A stretch of 64,000 nt of DNA from the NCBI GenBank assembly GCA_003573975.1, contig AP018533.1:3348319-3412318 (forward strand). The letters are read 5' to 3'. The position numbers and the translations under genes are program-made. Positions 52,172 to 61,512 of this stretch are shown piece after piece. How positions within the stretch are numbered: position 1 is the stretch's first letter; the number at the start of each line of letters is the position of its first letter. The notes below the pieces were generated by a model. It made no database searches. It was not told where the DNA came from and saw only the letters and a list, made by a program, of their open reading frames with translations. Source of the DNA: Clostridiales bacterium CCNA10 (GTDB lineage: Bacteria; Bacillota; Clostridia; Oscillospirales; Oscillospiraceae).

Positions 52172-53842
52172 TTAGATGTGTTCCTGAACCTGAGCCATCT
52201 CCTGGGCGATGTTCAGGACGTGGTCACCGATCCGCTCAAAGTCGGTGAGCAGCTCGGAGTAGATGATACATGCCTCGTCGGAGCACTCGCCGCTGCGCAT
52301 CCGTTCCAGGTGACTGCGGCGGTAATCGCTGGTCATGTCATCAATGCGCTGCTCCAGAGCGGACACCTCGCTGAGCCACTCCACATTTCCGGCCACCGGA
52401 GTCAGCAGATAGTCCACACACTCCAGGCAGATATCCCGCATGGCGGCGATCTCCTTCTGTGCTGCCGGAGAGAAGGAGATATTCCGCTTGTTCAGCAGGC
52501 GGGTATACCCCGCCAGGTTATCCGCATGGTCGCCGATCCGCTCGATGTTGCCCGAGATGGTGAAGAAGCTGCTCACCACGGCAGATGCCTTCTCGTTGGT
52601 CTCATAGGCAATGAGTCGGGAGACATGGAGGGAGATCTCCTTGTTCAGGAAGTCGATATACTCCTCCGTCTTTTCCACCTCAGCCAGCTCGTTCTCATCC
52701 CGGTTCAGCACCGAGCGGAAGCTGGCCTCCACATTTCCCTGGGCCATGAGCATCATGCGCCGCAGCTCATGCTGCATCTGGTCCACATAGATGGCGGACA
52801 CGCCCAGGCCGCCGTCCTTGCTGCTGATCTGGATGGGGGTGAGGTACTCCAGGTGCATCTGGTCCACCTCGTCGCCGGGGCGGTCGGGCAGGATGCGCAC
52901 CGCAGCCTTCGCCAGATAGTTGCCCAGCGGCAGGAGCAGCAGGGTGGTAACAATATTGAAGCTGGTGTGGACCAGGGCGATCTGCCCGGCCGGAGTAGAA
53001 GGCAGTATCCCGCTCAGACCGGCCACAGGGATCTGACCGTCGATCACATGGGCAATGGGGAACAAAATGAAGAGGAACGTAAAGATGACCGTACCGATTA
53101 CGTTGAACATCAGATGGATGATGGTGGCCCGCTTGGCGCTGCGGCTGGTGCCAATGGAGGCCAAAACTGCCGTGATACAGGTGCCGATATTCTGACCGAA
53201 CAGCACGAATACCGCGCTGGACAGCCCGATCACACCGCTGTTAGCCAGCGCCTGAAGGATACCCACCGAGGCAGAGGACGACTGGATTACCGCAGTAAAG
53301 CCCGCACCAGCCAGAATACCCAGCAACGGGTTGGAGAAATTGGACATCATCTGGATGAACGCCTCCGACTCCCGCAGGGGGGACATGGCGCCGCTCATCA
53401 TGTCCATACCGATGAACAGCACGCCCAGTCCGGCCAGGATCTGGCCGATGTGCTGGAGCTGAGGCCTCTTGACAAACACCACCATGGCCACGCCGACGAA
53501 GGCAAACAGGGGAGCCAGCTCACCCACATCCAGCGCGATCAGCAGTCCGGTGACAGTGGTGCCGATGTTGGCGCCCATGATGATCCACACCGCCTGATTC
53601 AGGGTCATCATCCCCGCGTTGACAAAGCCCACCACCATGACCGTGGTGGCGGAGGACGACTGGATCACTGCAGTGATGGCCGCGCCCACCAGTACACCCA
53701 GAAAACGGTTGGCTGTCAACCGCTCCAGGATCTGCTTCATCCGGCTGCCGGCCGCCGCCTCCAGGCCGGAACTCATCATTTGCATTCCGTATAAGAACAG
53801 GGCCAGTCCGCCCAATAGACTCAAAAAGTCTGTCATTTGCAT
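52172..53842 (-). CDS. Na/Pi cotransporter-family protein with PhoU-like domain
   Basis: 556 residues. The N-terminal 320 residues hold two inverted NptA-type repeats, each with QSSSA (IQSSSATTVMVVG and IQSSSASVGILQ) and a GxNIGT loop. The C-terminal 220 residues are helical and PhoU-like (ISGNIERIGDHADNLAGYTR). It imports phosphate with Na+, or senses it. The gene has a strong promoter and a long leader with attenuator-like features. Confidence 0.9.
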   Translation of the reverse strand: MQMTDFLSLLGGLALFLYGMQMMSSGLEAAAGSRMKQILERLTANRFLGVLVGAAITAVIQSSSATTVMVVGFVNAGMMTLNQAVWIIMGANIGTTVTGLLIALDVGELAPLFAFVGVAMVVFVKRPQLQHIGQILAGLGVLFIGMDMMSGAMSPLRESEAFIQMMSNFSNPLLGILAGAGFTAVIQSSSASVGILQALANSGVIGLSSAVFVLFGQNIGTCITAVLASIGTSRSAKRATIIHLMFNVIGTVIFTFLFILFPIAHVIDGQIPVAGLSGILPSTPAGQIALVHTSFNIVTTLLLLPLGNYLAKAAVRILPDRPGDEVDQMHLEYLTPIQISSKDGGLGVSAIYVDQMQHELRRMMLMAQGNVEASFRSVLNRDENELAEVEKTEEYIDFLNKEISLHVSRLIAYETNEKASAVVSSFFTISGNIERIGDHADNLAGYTRLLNKRNISFSPAAQKEIAAMRDICLECVDYLLTPVAGNVEWLSEVSALEQRIDDMTSDYRRSHLERMRSGECSDEACIIYSELLTDFERIGDHVLNIAQEMAQVQEHI

Positions 53843-53913
53843 CTCTCAATTTCCTCCTCTATCTCTTCTGGAAAACACACAGGATTATTGTCTCAGTTTC
53901 TTGGAAAAGTATG

Positions 53914-53961
53914 AAAAAAGGCATCGCCCACGGAGCGCAGAGCCGCTTCGCAGGTCATGCC
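53914..53961 (-). terminator. Attenuator-like hairpin in the Na/Pi gene leader
   Basis: GGCAT/ATGCC ends flank an imperfect inner stem over about 42 bases (53961-53920), followed by TTTTTT (53919-53914) on the minus strand, 72 bases before the structural gene. Confidence 0.5.
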
Positions 53962-54023
53962 TGTATCTTTCTGATTCGATTGATCAGGCTGATCCCCGCC
54001 AGCCCGGGCACAGACGCTTCCAT
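53955..54023 (-). CDS. Possible leader peptide upstream of the Na/Pi gene
   Basis: An ATG at 54023 opens 22 codons (MEASVPGLAGISLINRIRK...) with a GAGAGGTAG-type site upstream, ending at the base of a terminator-like hairpin. Translation of this peptide could influence the hairpin. It may equally be a chance ORF. Confidence 0.4.
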   Translation of the reverse strand: MEASVPGLAGISLINRIRKIQA

Positions 54024-54071
54024 GGCATTTCTACCTCTCTGTACTCTTTATCCATAACTTCTACAGATATC

Positions 54072-54100
54072 ATTATAGGGAAGCAGCCTCCGTCCGTCAA
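54072..54100 (-). promoter_or_regulatory. Promoter of the Na/Pi gene
   Basis: TTGACG (54100-54095), 17 bases, TATAAT (54077-54072). Start of transcription about 54065, leaving a 220-base leader. Confidence 0.88.
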
Positions 54101-54209
54101 TAGATTTTACATGGAGTTAACATTCCAATGACATTTTTCTCCGCTCTGGATAGAAAAGCCCACTCCCACCCCATCCGAAAGGGGTCATATTCTACAACTG
54201 AGAAAAAGT

Positions 54210-54239
54210 GCCGCGGACTGTCACCTGGCAGTCCGCGGC
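54210..54239 (-). terminator. Terminator after the ABC-F gene
   Basis: GCCGCGGACTG (54210-54220) pairs with CAGTCCGCGGC (54229-54239), then ACTTTTTCTC on the minus strand. Confidence 0.85.
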
Positions 54240-54268
54240 TTGCAAATGATTGTTCAGTGTTTAAAGGG

Positions 54269-55867
54269 TCAGCCCTGAGGCTTCTGGCTCTCCAGGTACT
54301 CGTCATAAGACATCATCCGGTCAATGAGCTTCCCTTCGGCAGTGAAGTCAAAGACCCGGTTACACACCGTCTGGATCAGCTGGTGGTCATGGGAGGAAAC
54401 CAGCACATTGCACTTGACTGCCTCCAAACCGTTGTTCAGTGCGGCGATGGACTCCAGATCCAGGTGGTTGGTGGGCTGGTCCAGCAGGAGCACGTTGGCC
54501 CCGGACAGCATCATCCGGGACAGCATACACCGCACCTTCTCGCCGCCGGAGAGCACCTTGACCGGCTTGTACACCTCATCTCCGGAGAAGAGCATCCGGC
54601 CCAGGAAACCCCGGAGGTACTGCTCCTGGGGGTCGTTGGAGTACTGGCGCAGCCACTGCACCAGGTTGTCCTCACAGCCCTCGAAGTATGGGGTGTTGTC
54701 CTTGGGGAAATAGGAGAAGGTGGCGGTCTGGCCCCACTTCACAGTCCCCTCGTCGGGCTCCATCTCGCCGGCCAGGATCTTGAACAGGGCAGTGTGGGCG
54801 TTCTCATTGTCGCCCACAAAGGCGATCTTGTCCCCGTGGCCCACGATAAAGGAGACCTTGTCCAGCACCTTCACCCCGTCGATGGTCTTGGACACGTCGG
54901 TGACAAAAAGGATGTCCTTGCCCACCTCCCGGTCGGGAGAGAAGGCCACCCAGGGATAGCGGCGGGAGGAGGCGGGCATCTCCTCCACCGTCAGCTTGTC
55001 AAGCAGCTTGCGCCGGGCGGTGGCCTGCTTGCTCTTGGACTTGTTGGCGGAGAAGCGGGAGATGAAGTCCTGCAGCTCCTTGATCTTCTCCTCATTGCGC
55101 TTGTTCTGGTTCTTGATGAGCTGCTGCACCAGCTGGCTGGACTCGTACCAGAAGTCATAGTTGCCCACATACATCTTGATCTTGTTGTAGTCGATGTCCA
55201 CGATGTGAGTACACACGGTGTTGAGGAAATGGCGGTCATGGCTGACCACGATGACGGTGCCGGGGAAGTCCAGCAGGAAATCCTCCAGCCAGTTCACCGC
55301 GTCGATGTCCAGGTTGTTGGTGGGCTCGTCCATCATCAGTAGGTCGGGGCTGCCGAACAGCGCCTGGGCCAACAGCACCTTCACCTTCAGGCGGGCGTCC
55401 AGGGTGGCCATATCGTTGTCGTGCAGGTCGGTGCCGATGCCCAGCCCCTGGAGGATGCGGCTGGCGTCGGACTCCGACTCCCAGCCCCCCAGCTCGGCGT
55501 ACTCCTCCTCCAGCTGGCAGGCCCGCATCCCGTCCTCGTCGGTCATCTCCTCCTTGGCGTACAGGGCCTCCTTCTCCTTGCCGATGTCATACAGACGCTG
55601 GTTGCCCATGATGACGGTGTCCATCACGTTATAGGCGTCGTAGGCGTTCTGGTTCTGCTTCAGCACGGACATCCGGGTGTTGGGCAGGATGGACACCTCG
55701 CCGGTGGAGGGCTCCAGGTCCCCGGAGAGGATTTTCAGGAAAGTAGACTTTCCGGCGCCGTTGGCGCCGATGATGCCATAGCAGTTGCCCCGAAGGAACT
55801 GCAGGTCCACATGGGAGAACAGCGGGGTGCCGCTGTAATTCAGGCTCAGGTCGGAAACAGTAATCAT
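54269..55867 (-). CDS. ABC-F ATPase, YkpA/YbiT-like
   Basis: 532 residues, two ABC domains and no membrane segments. Walker A in the first domain is GANGAGKST; its signature motif is altered (TLDARLKVKVLLAQALFG) but Walker B LLMMDEPTNNLD is intact. The second domain has LSGGEKVRCMLSRMML and LLLDQPTNHLD (Gln in place of the usual Glu). A charged linker helix joins them. Family members act on the ribosome as translation factors or confer resistance. AAGGAG precedes the ATG. Confidence 0.9.
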   Translation of the reverse strand: MITVSDLSLNYSGTPLFSHVDLQFLRGNCYGIIGANGAGKSTFLKILSGDLEPSTGEVSILPNTRMSVLKQNQNAYDAYNVMDTVIMGNQRLYDIGKEKEALYAKEEMTDEDGMRACQLEEEYAELGGWESESDASRILQGLGIGTDLHDNDMATLDARLKVKVLLAQALFGSPDLLMMDEPTNNLDIDAVNWLEDFLLDFPGTVIVVSHDRHFLNTVCTHIVDIDYNKIKMYVGNYDFWYESSQLVQQLIKNQNKRNEEKIKELQDFISRFSANKSKSKQATARRKLLDKLTVEEMPASSRRYPWVAFSPDREVGKDILFVTDVSKTIDGVKVLDKVSFIVGHGDKIAFVGDNENAHTALFKILAGEMEPDEGTVKWGQTATFSYFPKDNTPYFEGCEDNLVQWLRQYSNDPQEQYLRGFLGRMLFSGDEVYKPVKVLSGGEKVRCMLSRMMLSGANVLLLDQPTNHLDLESIAALNNGLEAVKCNVLVSSHDHQLIQTVCNRVFDFTAEGKLIDRMMSYDEYLESQKPQG

Positions 55868-56041
55868 GGCGGGCTCCTTATTTCAAATATGATTCAGCTC
55901 ATTTTACGCTTCGGGTACTATCTTACCATATCCCTCCGGCCTTGAACAGGGTCTTTTCGCAAAAATATCCCACAGTTTTCCCCTGTTTCCCACCATTCTC
56001 CCTGATAAAACTGAACATTTTGGCTTACACGTCCGCCGGGC

Positions 56042-57751
56042 TCATCCGGCCAGGGCGGCCAGCCGCTCCACGGCGGCCTCTCCCTCCTGACGGGTCAGCC
56101 CCTCCTCCGGCCGGAAGCGTCCTGTCTCCGTCTCCATCAGTCCGGTGGAGCACACCCAGCGCACCGCCTCCAGAGCCCATGGTTCGATTTGTGCCTCATC
56201 CTCCGGCGGCGTGCCCGTCTGTCCGGGTCCCAGCCCCAGAAGCTCTGCGGTGCGGAGGAGCAGGACAGCCGCCTCCTGCCGCGTCACGGGCCGGGCTGCC
56301 TCGAAGGCCCCCGCCCCCGTTCCGGAGGCTGCGCCGCTCTCCCGGGCCCAGCGCAGCGCGGGGAGGAACCATTCGATCCCCAGCACATCAGAGAACCCTG
56401 TTCCCTCCGCCGCCGGGCTGCCCGCCGCCTGCCACAGCAGGGCGGCCAGCCTTCCCCGGGTCAGGGGCGCTTCGGGATAGGCCTGCGGCTCCAGCCGCTG
56501 GGGATGGGACAGCAGCCACTCCACCGCGTAGTCCCGCCCCGCCAGTGTGTCCGCCATAGTCTGTGCCGCTGTCACATCGGGCTCCAGGGGCTCCACCCCC
56601 CGTCCGGCGTCCGCGTCCAGCAGCTCCCCAAGGTCGATGTACTTGGAGGACACCCCCAGCCGCAGGCCGGAGTTGGGGAGCTGCGTAGAGCGCACCGACC
56701 CAAAGTGGTCCACGCTCCCGCTGGCAGGCTCCCCCACCAAGGCCATCCCCATCTCCTGAAGCTCCACCGCATTGATGATGGCGGAGGAGAAGGTGGTCTC
56801 TCCAATCAGGCCCACGCCCTCCATCCCCCGGTCCATCGCCCGGCGCAGCACTTGGAGCAGGGGCCAGATCACCCCGTCGGAGCCGCCGCCGTTGTTCCGC
56901 AGGTCCACGACCACCCGCCGGTACTGCCCCGCCGACAGGTCCTGTTCCACCTGGGCGGCAAAGGTCTCCATGGGCAGCTCCGGATCCTCCCGGCAGCTGT
57001 TGTACTGGATATAGTAGGTCCCATCGTTCAGAGGGAAGGCCAGATAAAACCGGTCCTGGACCCCGGTGACAGGCCGTGGCAGCCCGTCGCTCAGGCGGAC
57101 CAGATCCATCCGGGCCAGTTCCTCCCCAGAGACAGGAGCCAGCACCAGCGCCTCTCCCCCCGCCAGGGTCAGTTCCAGGGGGTCCCCCGCCCGGGCCAGC
57201 TCCAGGTACTCATAAAACTCCGCCACATTGCAGCTCTGGCGGTACTGCCGCCGCAGCTTCACCCCGTTGTCCGCGCTGAGCACCGCCCCAAAGGCCTCCA
57301 CCGTCTCCTCCATACTCCTGCCGTTGACGGCGGTGACCTCCCGGCCCAGCAGCGCCCGGCGCTCTGTTGGCGCGGCGCTCAGGTACCAGCGGCCATCCCG
57401 GTGCAGCAGGGACATGGGGTAATAGTGGACCGTCTGGCTCATGCTCCCACCCAGGGCCAGGGTGGTATGGGAGTCCCCTGCCAGGGCAGTGAGCGACTGG
57501 AGCTCCAGGGCAAAGGTGAAGTCGTCCGCCTCCTCCAGCTCAGTCCCAATGGCCGCCTTCCGCTCCAGGAACCGCTCCTCCGGCGTGTTGGCAAACAGGT
57601 CCGGGTGGGCCCGCTCCAGGGTCTGATACAGGAACTCCAGGTCCTCCTTCCGCGCTGCCGCGGTCTCTCCGTCCACCGGAGCGGCACAGGTAGGGACCGC
57701 CAGGCTCAGGGCCACCAGGGCGGACAGGACCTCCCTCCATGAATGACGCAT
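56042..57751 (-). CDS. S41-like peptidase with C-terminal SLH repeats
   Basis: 569 residues. Signal peptide at about 1-23. An N-terminal helical cap (LEFLYQTLERAHPDLF) is followed by a PDZ-like region and a tail-specific-protease fold with the likely nucleophile in GETTFSSAIINAVEL. Three SLH-type repeats fill the last 160 residues (PLTRGRLAALLWQAAG; PVTRQEAAVLLLRTAELLG; GLTRQEGEAAVERLA). It would be held to the cell wall. Substrate unknown. Confidence 0.83.
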   Translation of the reverse strand: MRHSWREVLSALVALSLAVPTCAAPVDGETAAARKEDLEFLYQTLERAHPDLFANTPEERFLERKAAIGTELEEADDFTFALELQSLTALAGDSHTTLALGGSMSQTVHYYPMSLLHRDGRWYLSAAPTERRALLGREVTAVNGRSMEETVEAFGAVLSADNGVKLRRQYRQSCNVAEFYEYLELARAGDPLELTLAGGEALVLAPVSGEELARMDLVRLSDGLPRPVTGVQDRFYLAFPLNDGTYYIQYNSCREDPELPMETFAAQVEQDLSAGQYRRVVVDLRNNGGGSDGVIWPLLQVLRRAMDRGMEGVGLIGETTFSSAIINAVELQEMGMALVGEPASGSVDHFGSVRSTQLPNSGLRLGVSSKYIDLGELLDADAGRGVEPLEPDVTAAQTMADTLAGRDYAVEWLLSHPQRLEPQAYPEAPLTRGRLAALLWQAAGSPAAEGTGFSDVLGIEWFLPALRWARESGAASGTGAGAFEAARPVTRQEAAVLLLRTAELLGLGPGQTGTPPEDEAQIEPWALEAVRWVCSTGLMETETGRFRPEEGLTRQEGEAAVERLAALAG

Positions 57752-57966
57752 CTCGTCTCCTCCTTGTTCGATTTTCTTTCAGTATAGCAGAGGAATCTGA
57801 AACGGCCATAAATCCATTCTTAAAATTTGCTGAAGTTCTGCGGCTGGATTTTCCCGCGTTCCTGTGGTATGATAGGTCCATCCGAGCCCGCCCTCCTCCA
57901 GAGGGCAGGGCCGCAGCACACGCGGGCCCCGCGGCCTCCCGCCCGGTCCGTTCTGGAGGGAATATC

Positions 57967-58551
57967 ATGTCCTGCAAAGAGGAATTTATTGAGATTTTCA
58001 AAGAGAAGGTCACACGCCCCGGGGCGGACGCCCTTCTGAATTATCTGGAGAACAAAAGCGACTTTTTCACCGCCCCCGCCTCCGCCCGGTACCACCTGGC
58101 CTGCGAGGGCGGGCTGTGCGAGCACAGCCTGAACGTATACCACTGCCTGGTGGACTACCTCCAGCGGGAGCGGGTCCAGGAGCTGTACGGCCTGGAGTAC
58201 AGCGAGGAGTCGGTGGCGGTGGTGGCCCTGCTCCACGACCTGTGCAAGGTGGGCTGCTATAAGAAAACCTTCCGCAACGTGAAGGATGACGCCACCGGGA
58301 AGTGGGAGAAGGTGCCCTCCTACCAGTTTGACGACCCCCTTCCCTACGGCCACGGGGAGAAGTCGGTGTACATTGCCAACGGCTTCATCCGCCTCACCCG
58401 GGAGGAGGCCATGGCCATCCGCTGGCACATGGGTTTCTCCGGTTCGGAGGACCCCCGCACCGTGGGCCAGGCCCTGCAAAAATACCCCCTGGCCTTCGCC
58501 CTGGCCACCGCCGACATGGAGGCCAGCTACTTCCTGGAGGGGGAGCGCTGA
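57967..58551 (+). CDS. HD-domain hydrolase
   Basis: 194 residues. Metal ligands: H53 in CEHSLNVYHC, H90-D91 in LLHDLCKV, H in IRWHMGF and a late D in ATADMEA. HD proteins of this length hydrolyse nucleotides or their phosphates; the substrate is unknown. ATG 57967 follows TGGAGGG. A TATGAT (57868-57873) may be its -10 with a poor -35. Confidence 0.85.
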   Translation: MSCKEEFIEIFKEKVTRPGADALLNYLENKSDFFTAPASARYHLACEGGLCEHSLNVYHCLVDYLQRERVQELYGLEYSEESVAVVALLHDLCKVGCYKKTFRNVKDDATGKWEKVPSYQFDDPLPYGHGEKSVYIANGFIRLTREEAMAIRWHMGFSGSEDPRTVGQALQKYPLAFALATADMEASYFLEGER

Positions 58552-58560
58552 ACCCCTGCA

Positions 58561-58612
58561 AACGCGCCGCCGCGCCCAGTCCCATAAGGACTGGAGCGCG
58601 GCGGCGTTTTTT
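58561..58612. terminator. Bidirectional terminator
   Basis: A GCCGCCGCGC/GCGCGGCGGC stem continued by CCAGTCC/GGACTGG, with TTTTTT on the plus side, between two convergent genes. Confidence 0.88.
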
Positions 58613-58615
58613 CTT

Positions 58616-59551
58616 TTATCCCGCCAGCGTGTAGGCCCAGAGATTGCGGATCTGTGGGGCCAGTGTGTCGTAATCCCACAGCTTCTCGCTGTTGGAGCGG
58701 CGGTTGGGGTCGTTGACCCGGAACTTTCCGTCCTCCACTCCGGTGAGCAGGATGAAGTGCCCCGAGGTGGTGAAGTCGCCCGGGCCCACGCTGCACACGA
58801 TGGGCTGCCCATCCTCCAGCGCCCGCACCATGACAGAGCGGTCCAGGGGAAGCTCCCGGGCAGAGAGGCCGAAGTGCTGGCAACCGGTAGACATCAGCTC
58901 CCACTTGGAGCCCGCGCCCTCCACATAGTATCCCGCCTCATCCGCATACCGGGCCACCGTCCAGGGGGTGACCGATCCGTCCCCGGTCAGGCCGCATACC
59001 ACCATGGACAGGGCGGTGGGGCCGCAGCCATTCAGGGCCATCAGGCCGTCGCCGTAGGGGGCGCAGCCCCAGCGGGGATCCCACTGCATCAGCTGGGGGA
59101 AGGTCCCCCGCTCCACCGCACCCACAGAGGCGGCAGGCTGGGTGTCCTTCTCCCGGGGGTAGCGGACCACAAAGTCCAGGGCCTCCGGGTTGCGGACCGC
59201 CAGCTCCAGCAGCTCCTCCGGATAGTCCTCCGGACAGGCCAGAAAGGCCTCCGCCGCCGGCTCCTCCCGGGCCAGCGCCTGAAGCTGGTCCAGCAGCTCC
59301 GCCCCCGGCTGGAAGGGCGTCTGGACCCTGTCTCCCCCGGGAACCGCAGCAGGGGAAGTCCCGTCCCACAGCCGTCCCGCCCCCAGGACCAGCAGGGCGC
59401 ACAAACCCAGCACCACCGCCCACCGGAACAGTCCCGATCGCCGCCGCGGGCGGCCGCCGCTCCTCTGGGTCCGGCGGGGGCACGCCTCCGTCCGGTCTGA
59501 GGGTTCCCAATCGAACCACACATCATATTCAGAAGGTCTGCTCCGGCCCAT
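58616..59551 (-). CDS. C39-like membrane-anchored cysteine peptidase
   Basis: 311 residues. A cytoplasmic N-terminus rich in Arg, one membrane segment (about 43-58), a spacer, and a C39-like (peptidase_C39_2) catalytic domain from about 150. C176 lies in NGCGPTALSMV, H265 in SGHFILLTG and D281 in VNDPN, the Cys/His/Asp triad. It acts outside the membrane; target unknown. Confidence 0.86.
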   Translation of the reverse strand: MGRSRPSEYDVWFDWEPSDRTEACPRRTQRSGGRPRRRSGLFRWAVVLGLCALLVLGAGRLWDGTSPAAVPGGDRVQTPFQPGAELLDQLQALAREEPAAEAFLACPEDYPEELLELAVRNPEALDFVVRYPREKDTQPAASVGAVERGTFPQLMQWDPRWGCAPYGDGLMALNGCGPTALSMVVCGLTGDGSVTPWTVARYADEAGYYVEGAGSKWELMSTGCQHFGLSARELPLDRSVMVRALEDGQPIVCSVGPGDFTTSGHFILLTGVEDGKFRVNDPNRRSNSEKLWDYDTLAPQIRNLWAYTLAG

Positions 59552-59680
59552 GGTACCGCCTCACTTTTCTTTCATTCCGGTACAGGGTACACCCCGGAGT
59601 TTAAGTTTCCCGGTAGAAATTCTTAAATTCTATTAAAATTTCAGGCTCCGGTCCACCTGGGGGCGGAATGGGCAGAAAAC

Positions 59681-59716
59681 AGCCCGGCGGGGGGCATAGG
59701 CTCCTCCCGCCGGGCT
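59681..59716 (-). terminator. Terminator after the HAD gene
   Basis: AGCCCGGCGGG (59681-59691) pairs with CCCGCCGGGCT (59706-59716), followed by GTTTTC on the minus strand. Confidence 0.85.
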
Positions 59717-59722
59717 CAGATT

Positions 59723-60541
59723 TCAATGTTTGTCCGGATAGATCCGGTCCAGCCGGTCCACGATGTCGCCGATGACGCCGTCGTCGCAGTGACACAGGAT
59801 GGTCGCCCCCCAGTCCTTCACCTCCTGGGCGCAGTTGGCCGGGGCGAATGGGATGGCGGACAGGGCCATCATGGGGATGTCGTTCTGGTTGTCCCCCACA
59901 CAGTAGAGGTTTTCCCGGGGAATGTGGAGCATCTCCAGCAGCCGGGCCACCATCCCCCCCTTGTTGCACCCCCGGTGGGTGATCTCCAGGTAAAAGCGGT
60001 TGGAAAAGACGGCCTCATACCGGCCAGGACAGTGCTCCTCCAGCCACTCCCGGGCCCGGAGCAGCACGTCGTACTCCTGCTGGACGATGGCCTTGGTCCA
60101 GGGGGCGGGCATATCCGGGATGTCCCGCACCTCATAGTCGGTGCCCACCTTCTTCATGTGGGCGTCGGTGATGGCATTGGGGCGGTACACATAGATGTCC
60201 TCCCCGTGATAGGTCTCCAGCCCCAAAGAGGGCATGGCCTCCATCAGGGCCTGAAAATCCTCCGGAGCCCGGTCGTCCAGCAGGGTCTGGACCAGCATGG
60301 TCTCCGTCTGGAAGTCGTAGATGGTCGAGCCGTTGGACAGCACCACCGGGGCGTTGATGGGGGCCAGGTGGACATAAGGGGCAAAGGTGCGGTGGGCCCG
60401 CCCGGTGGCCACTGTGAACCGGCCGCCCTGGCCAATCCAGCGCCCCAGGGCCTCCAGATTCCGGGGCGGGATCCGGTGATGGAAGTCATAGAGGGTGTCA
60501 TCAAAGTCGCTGACCAGCAGCAGACCGTCAAATTTGCCCAT
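59723..60541 (-). CDS. HAD-superfamily hydrolase (type IIB)
   Basis: 272 residues. Motif I is SDFDDTLYD; motif II is LSNGS; motif IV is GDNQNDIPMM, as in Cof/YidA-type phosphatases. It follows the thiamine transporter by 29 bases on the same transcript, so it is under TPP control. A role in thiamine-phosphate metabolism is an inference. Confidence 0.87.
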   Translation of the reverse strand: MGKFDGLLLVSDFDDTLYDFHHRIPPRNLEALGRWIGQGGRFTVATGRAHRTFAPYVHLAPINAPVVLSNGSTIYDFQTETMLVQTLLDDRAPEDFQALMEAMPSLGLETYHGEDIYVYRPNAITDAHMKKVGTDYEVRDIPDMPAPWTKAIVQQEYDVLLRAREWLEEHCPGRYEAVFSNRFYLEITHRGCNKGGMVARLLEMLHIPRENLYCVGDNQNDIPMMALSAIPFAPANCAQEVKDWGATILCHCDDGVIGDIVDRLDRIYPDKH

Positions 60542-60570
60542 GGAGCGCTCCTTTCCGCCCCGCAGGGGCG

Positions 60571-61128
60571 TTATTGAATGTCCTGTCCCAGGATATACCG
60601 CTTCATCGGCTTGTACAGCAGCGCGGCGATGGCCAGGGCGATCACCGTGTTGGGCAGCATATAGGAGCCGTTGTAGACGATGGAGTAGAAGGAGGGGCTG
60701 GTGAAGGTCCAGTTCATAAAGGCGGTGGGGACCAGGATCTTATAGATGGTCACCCCGCTGATGTAGTGGACCAGGAACCGCCCGGCGCAGCCCACCACCG
60801 TGCCGGCAAAGATGCCCCAGGTCCGGCCCTTGAACAGGCCGGCCAGTCCCAGGGGGGTAAAGGCCGCCAGATAATCCAGCAGCATGGACTGCCAGCCCCA
60901 GGCGTACGCCCCGTCAAAGATCAGCTGGAGCAGGCCGAACACAAAGCCGGCCATCAGGCCGGGGGCAGTCCCCCAGCGCACCGCGAACAGGATGATGGGA
61001 AACATGGCGGGGGTGAGGGAGCCGCCGTTGGGCAGCTCCATCAGCTTGAGGTAGCTGAGGATCTGAGCCAGGGCTACCATAACGGCGGCCTCGCACAGCA
61101 TCCGGACCGAGAGATGGGTACGATTCAT
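60571..61128 (-). CDS. thiT: Thiamine ECF transporter S component (ThiT)
   Basis: 185 residues, six hydrophobic segments. ThiT signatures are LKLMELPNGGSLTPAM near residue 30 (substrate loop) and a C-terminal YNGSYMLPNTVIA. It works with the energising ECF module encoded elsewhere. ATG 61128 follows AGGAGGAAAAG. The TPP riboswitch upstream confirms the substrate. Confidence 0.93.
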   Translation of the reverse strand: MNRTHLSVRMLCEAAVMVALAQILSYLKLMELPNGGSLTPAMFPIILFAVRWGTAPGLMAGFVFGLLQLIFDGAYAWGWQSMLLDYLAAFTPLGLAGLFKGRTWGIFAGTVVGCAGRFLVHYISGVTIYKILVPTAFMNWTFTSPSFYSIVYNGSYMLPNTVIALAIAALLYKPMKRYILGQDIQ

Positions 61129-61219
61129 TGTCTTTTCCTCCTGAAAATCGATGTACCGCAGCACATCCCAACGGGTGTAGTGCGGTACGAAAGAAAGGAC
61201 AATGTCAAGCATTTCCATT

Positions 61220-61318
61220 CACTTCCTACGCCGGCATTACCCGGATCAGGTGTAAGGGACTGAAGGCGGCGTGTTCGCCCTCTATCTCAGCCGGGAATGG
61301 CTCCCAGCGCCCCTGTGT
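61220..61318 (-). promoter_or_regulatory. TPP riboswitch (THI element)
   Basis: On the minus strand: ACAGGGGCGCTGGGAG, later GGCTGAGATAGAGGG, then CTTACACCTGATCCGGGTAA and GCCGGCGTAGGAAGT. These are the conserved THI-box segments. It regulates thiT and the HAD gene. Confidence 0.96.
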
Positions 61319-61341
61319 TGGAGTTTTCTGCGGTTTTTCTT

Positions 61342-61370
61342 ATTTTATACTGCCTGTCAGCTCCTGTCAA
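61342..61370 (-). promoter_or_regulatory. Promoter of the TPP-riboswitch transcript
   Basis: TTGACA (61370-61365), 17 bases, TAAAAT (61347-61342). Confidence 0.85.
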
Positions 61371-61512
61371 GTTCCGCCGCAGGCGCTCTGCCCGCCATTC
61401 TCCCCCGGTCTGTACGATTTCTGTTGATTTTTTGCAAAAAACCAAATAAAACAGGGGCATCCGATCCACACACCCCCGCGCGGCGCTCAGCCGCCGCAGT
61501 CAGGAGTTTACG

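Noticed and set aside
54097-54306. 69-codon minus frame between the Na/Pi and ABC-F genes
   Set aside because: Spans the ABC-F terminator and lacks a ribosome site; not protein-like.
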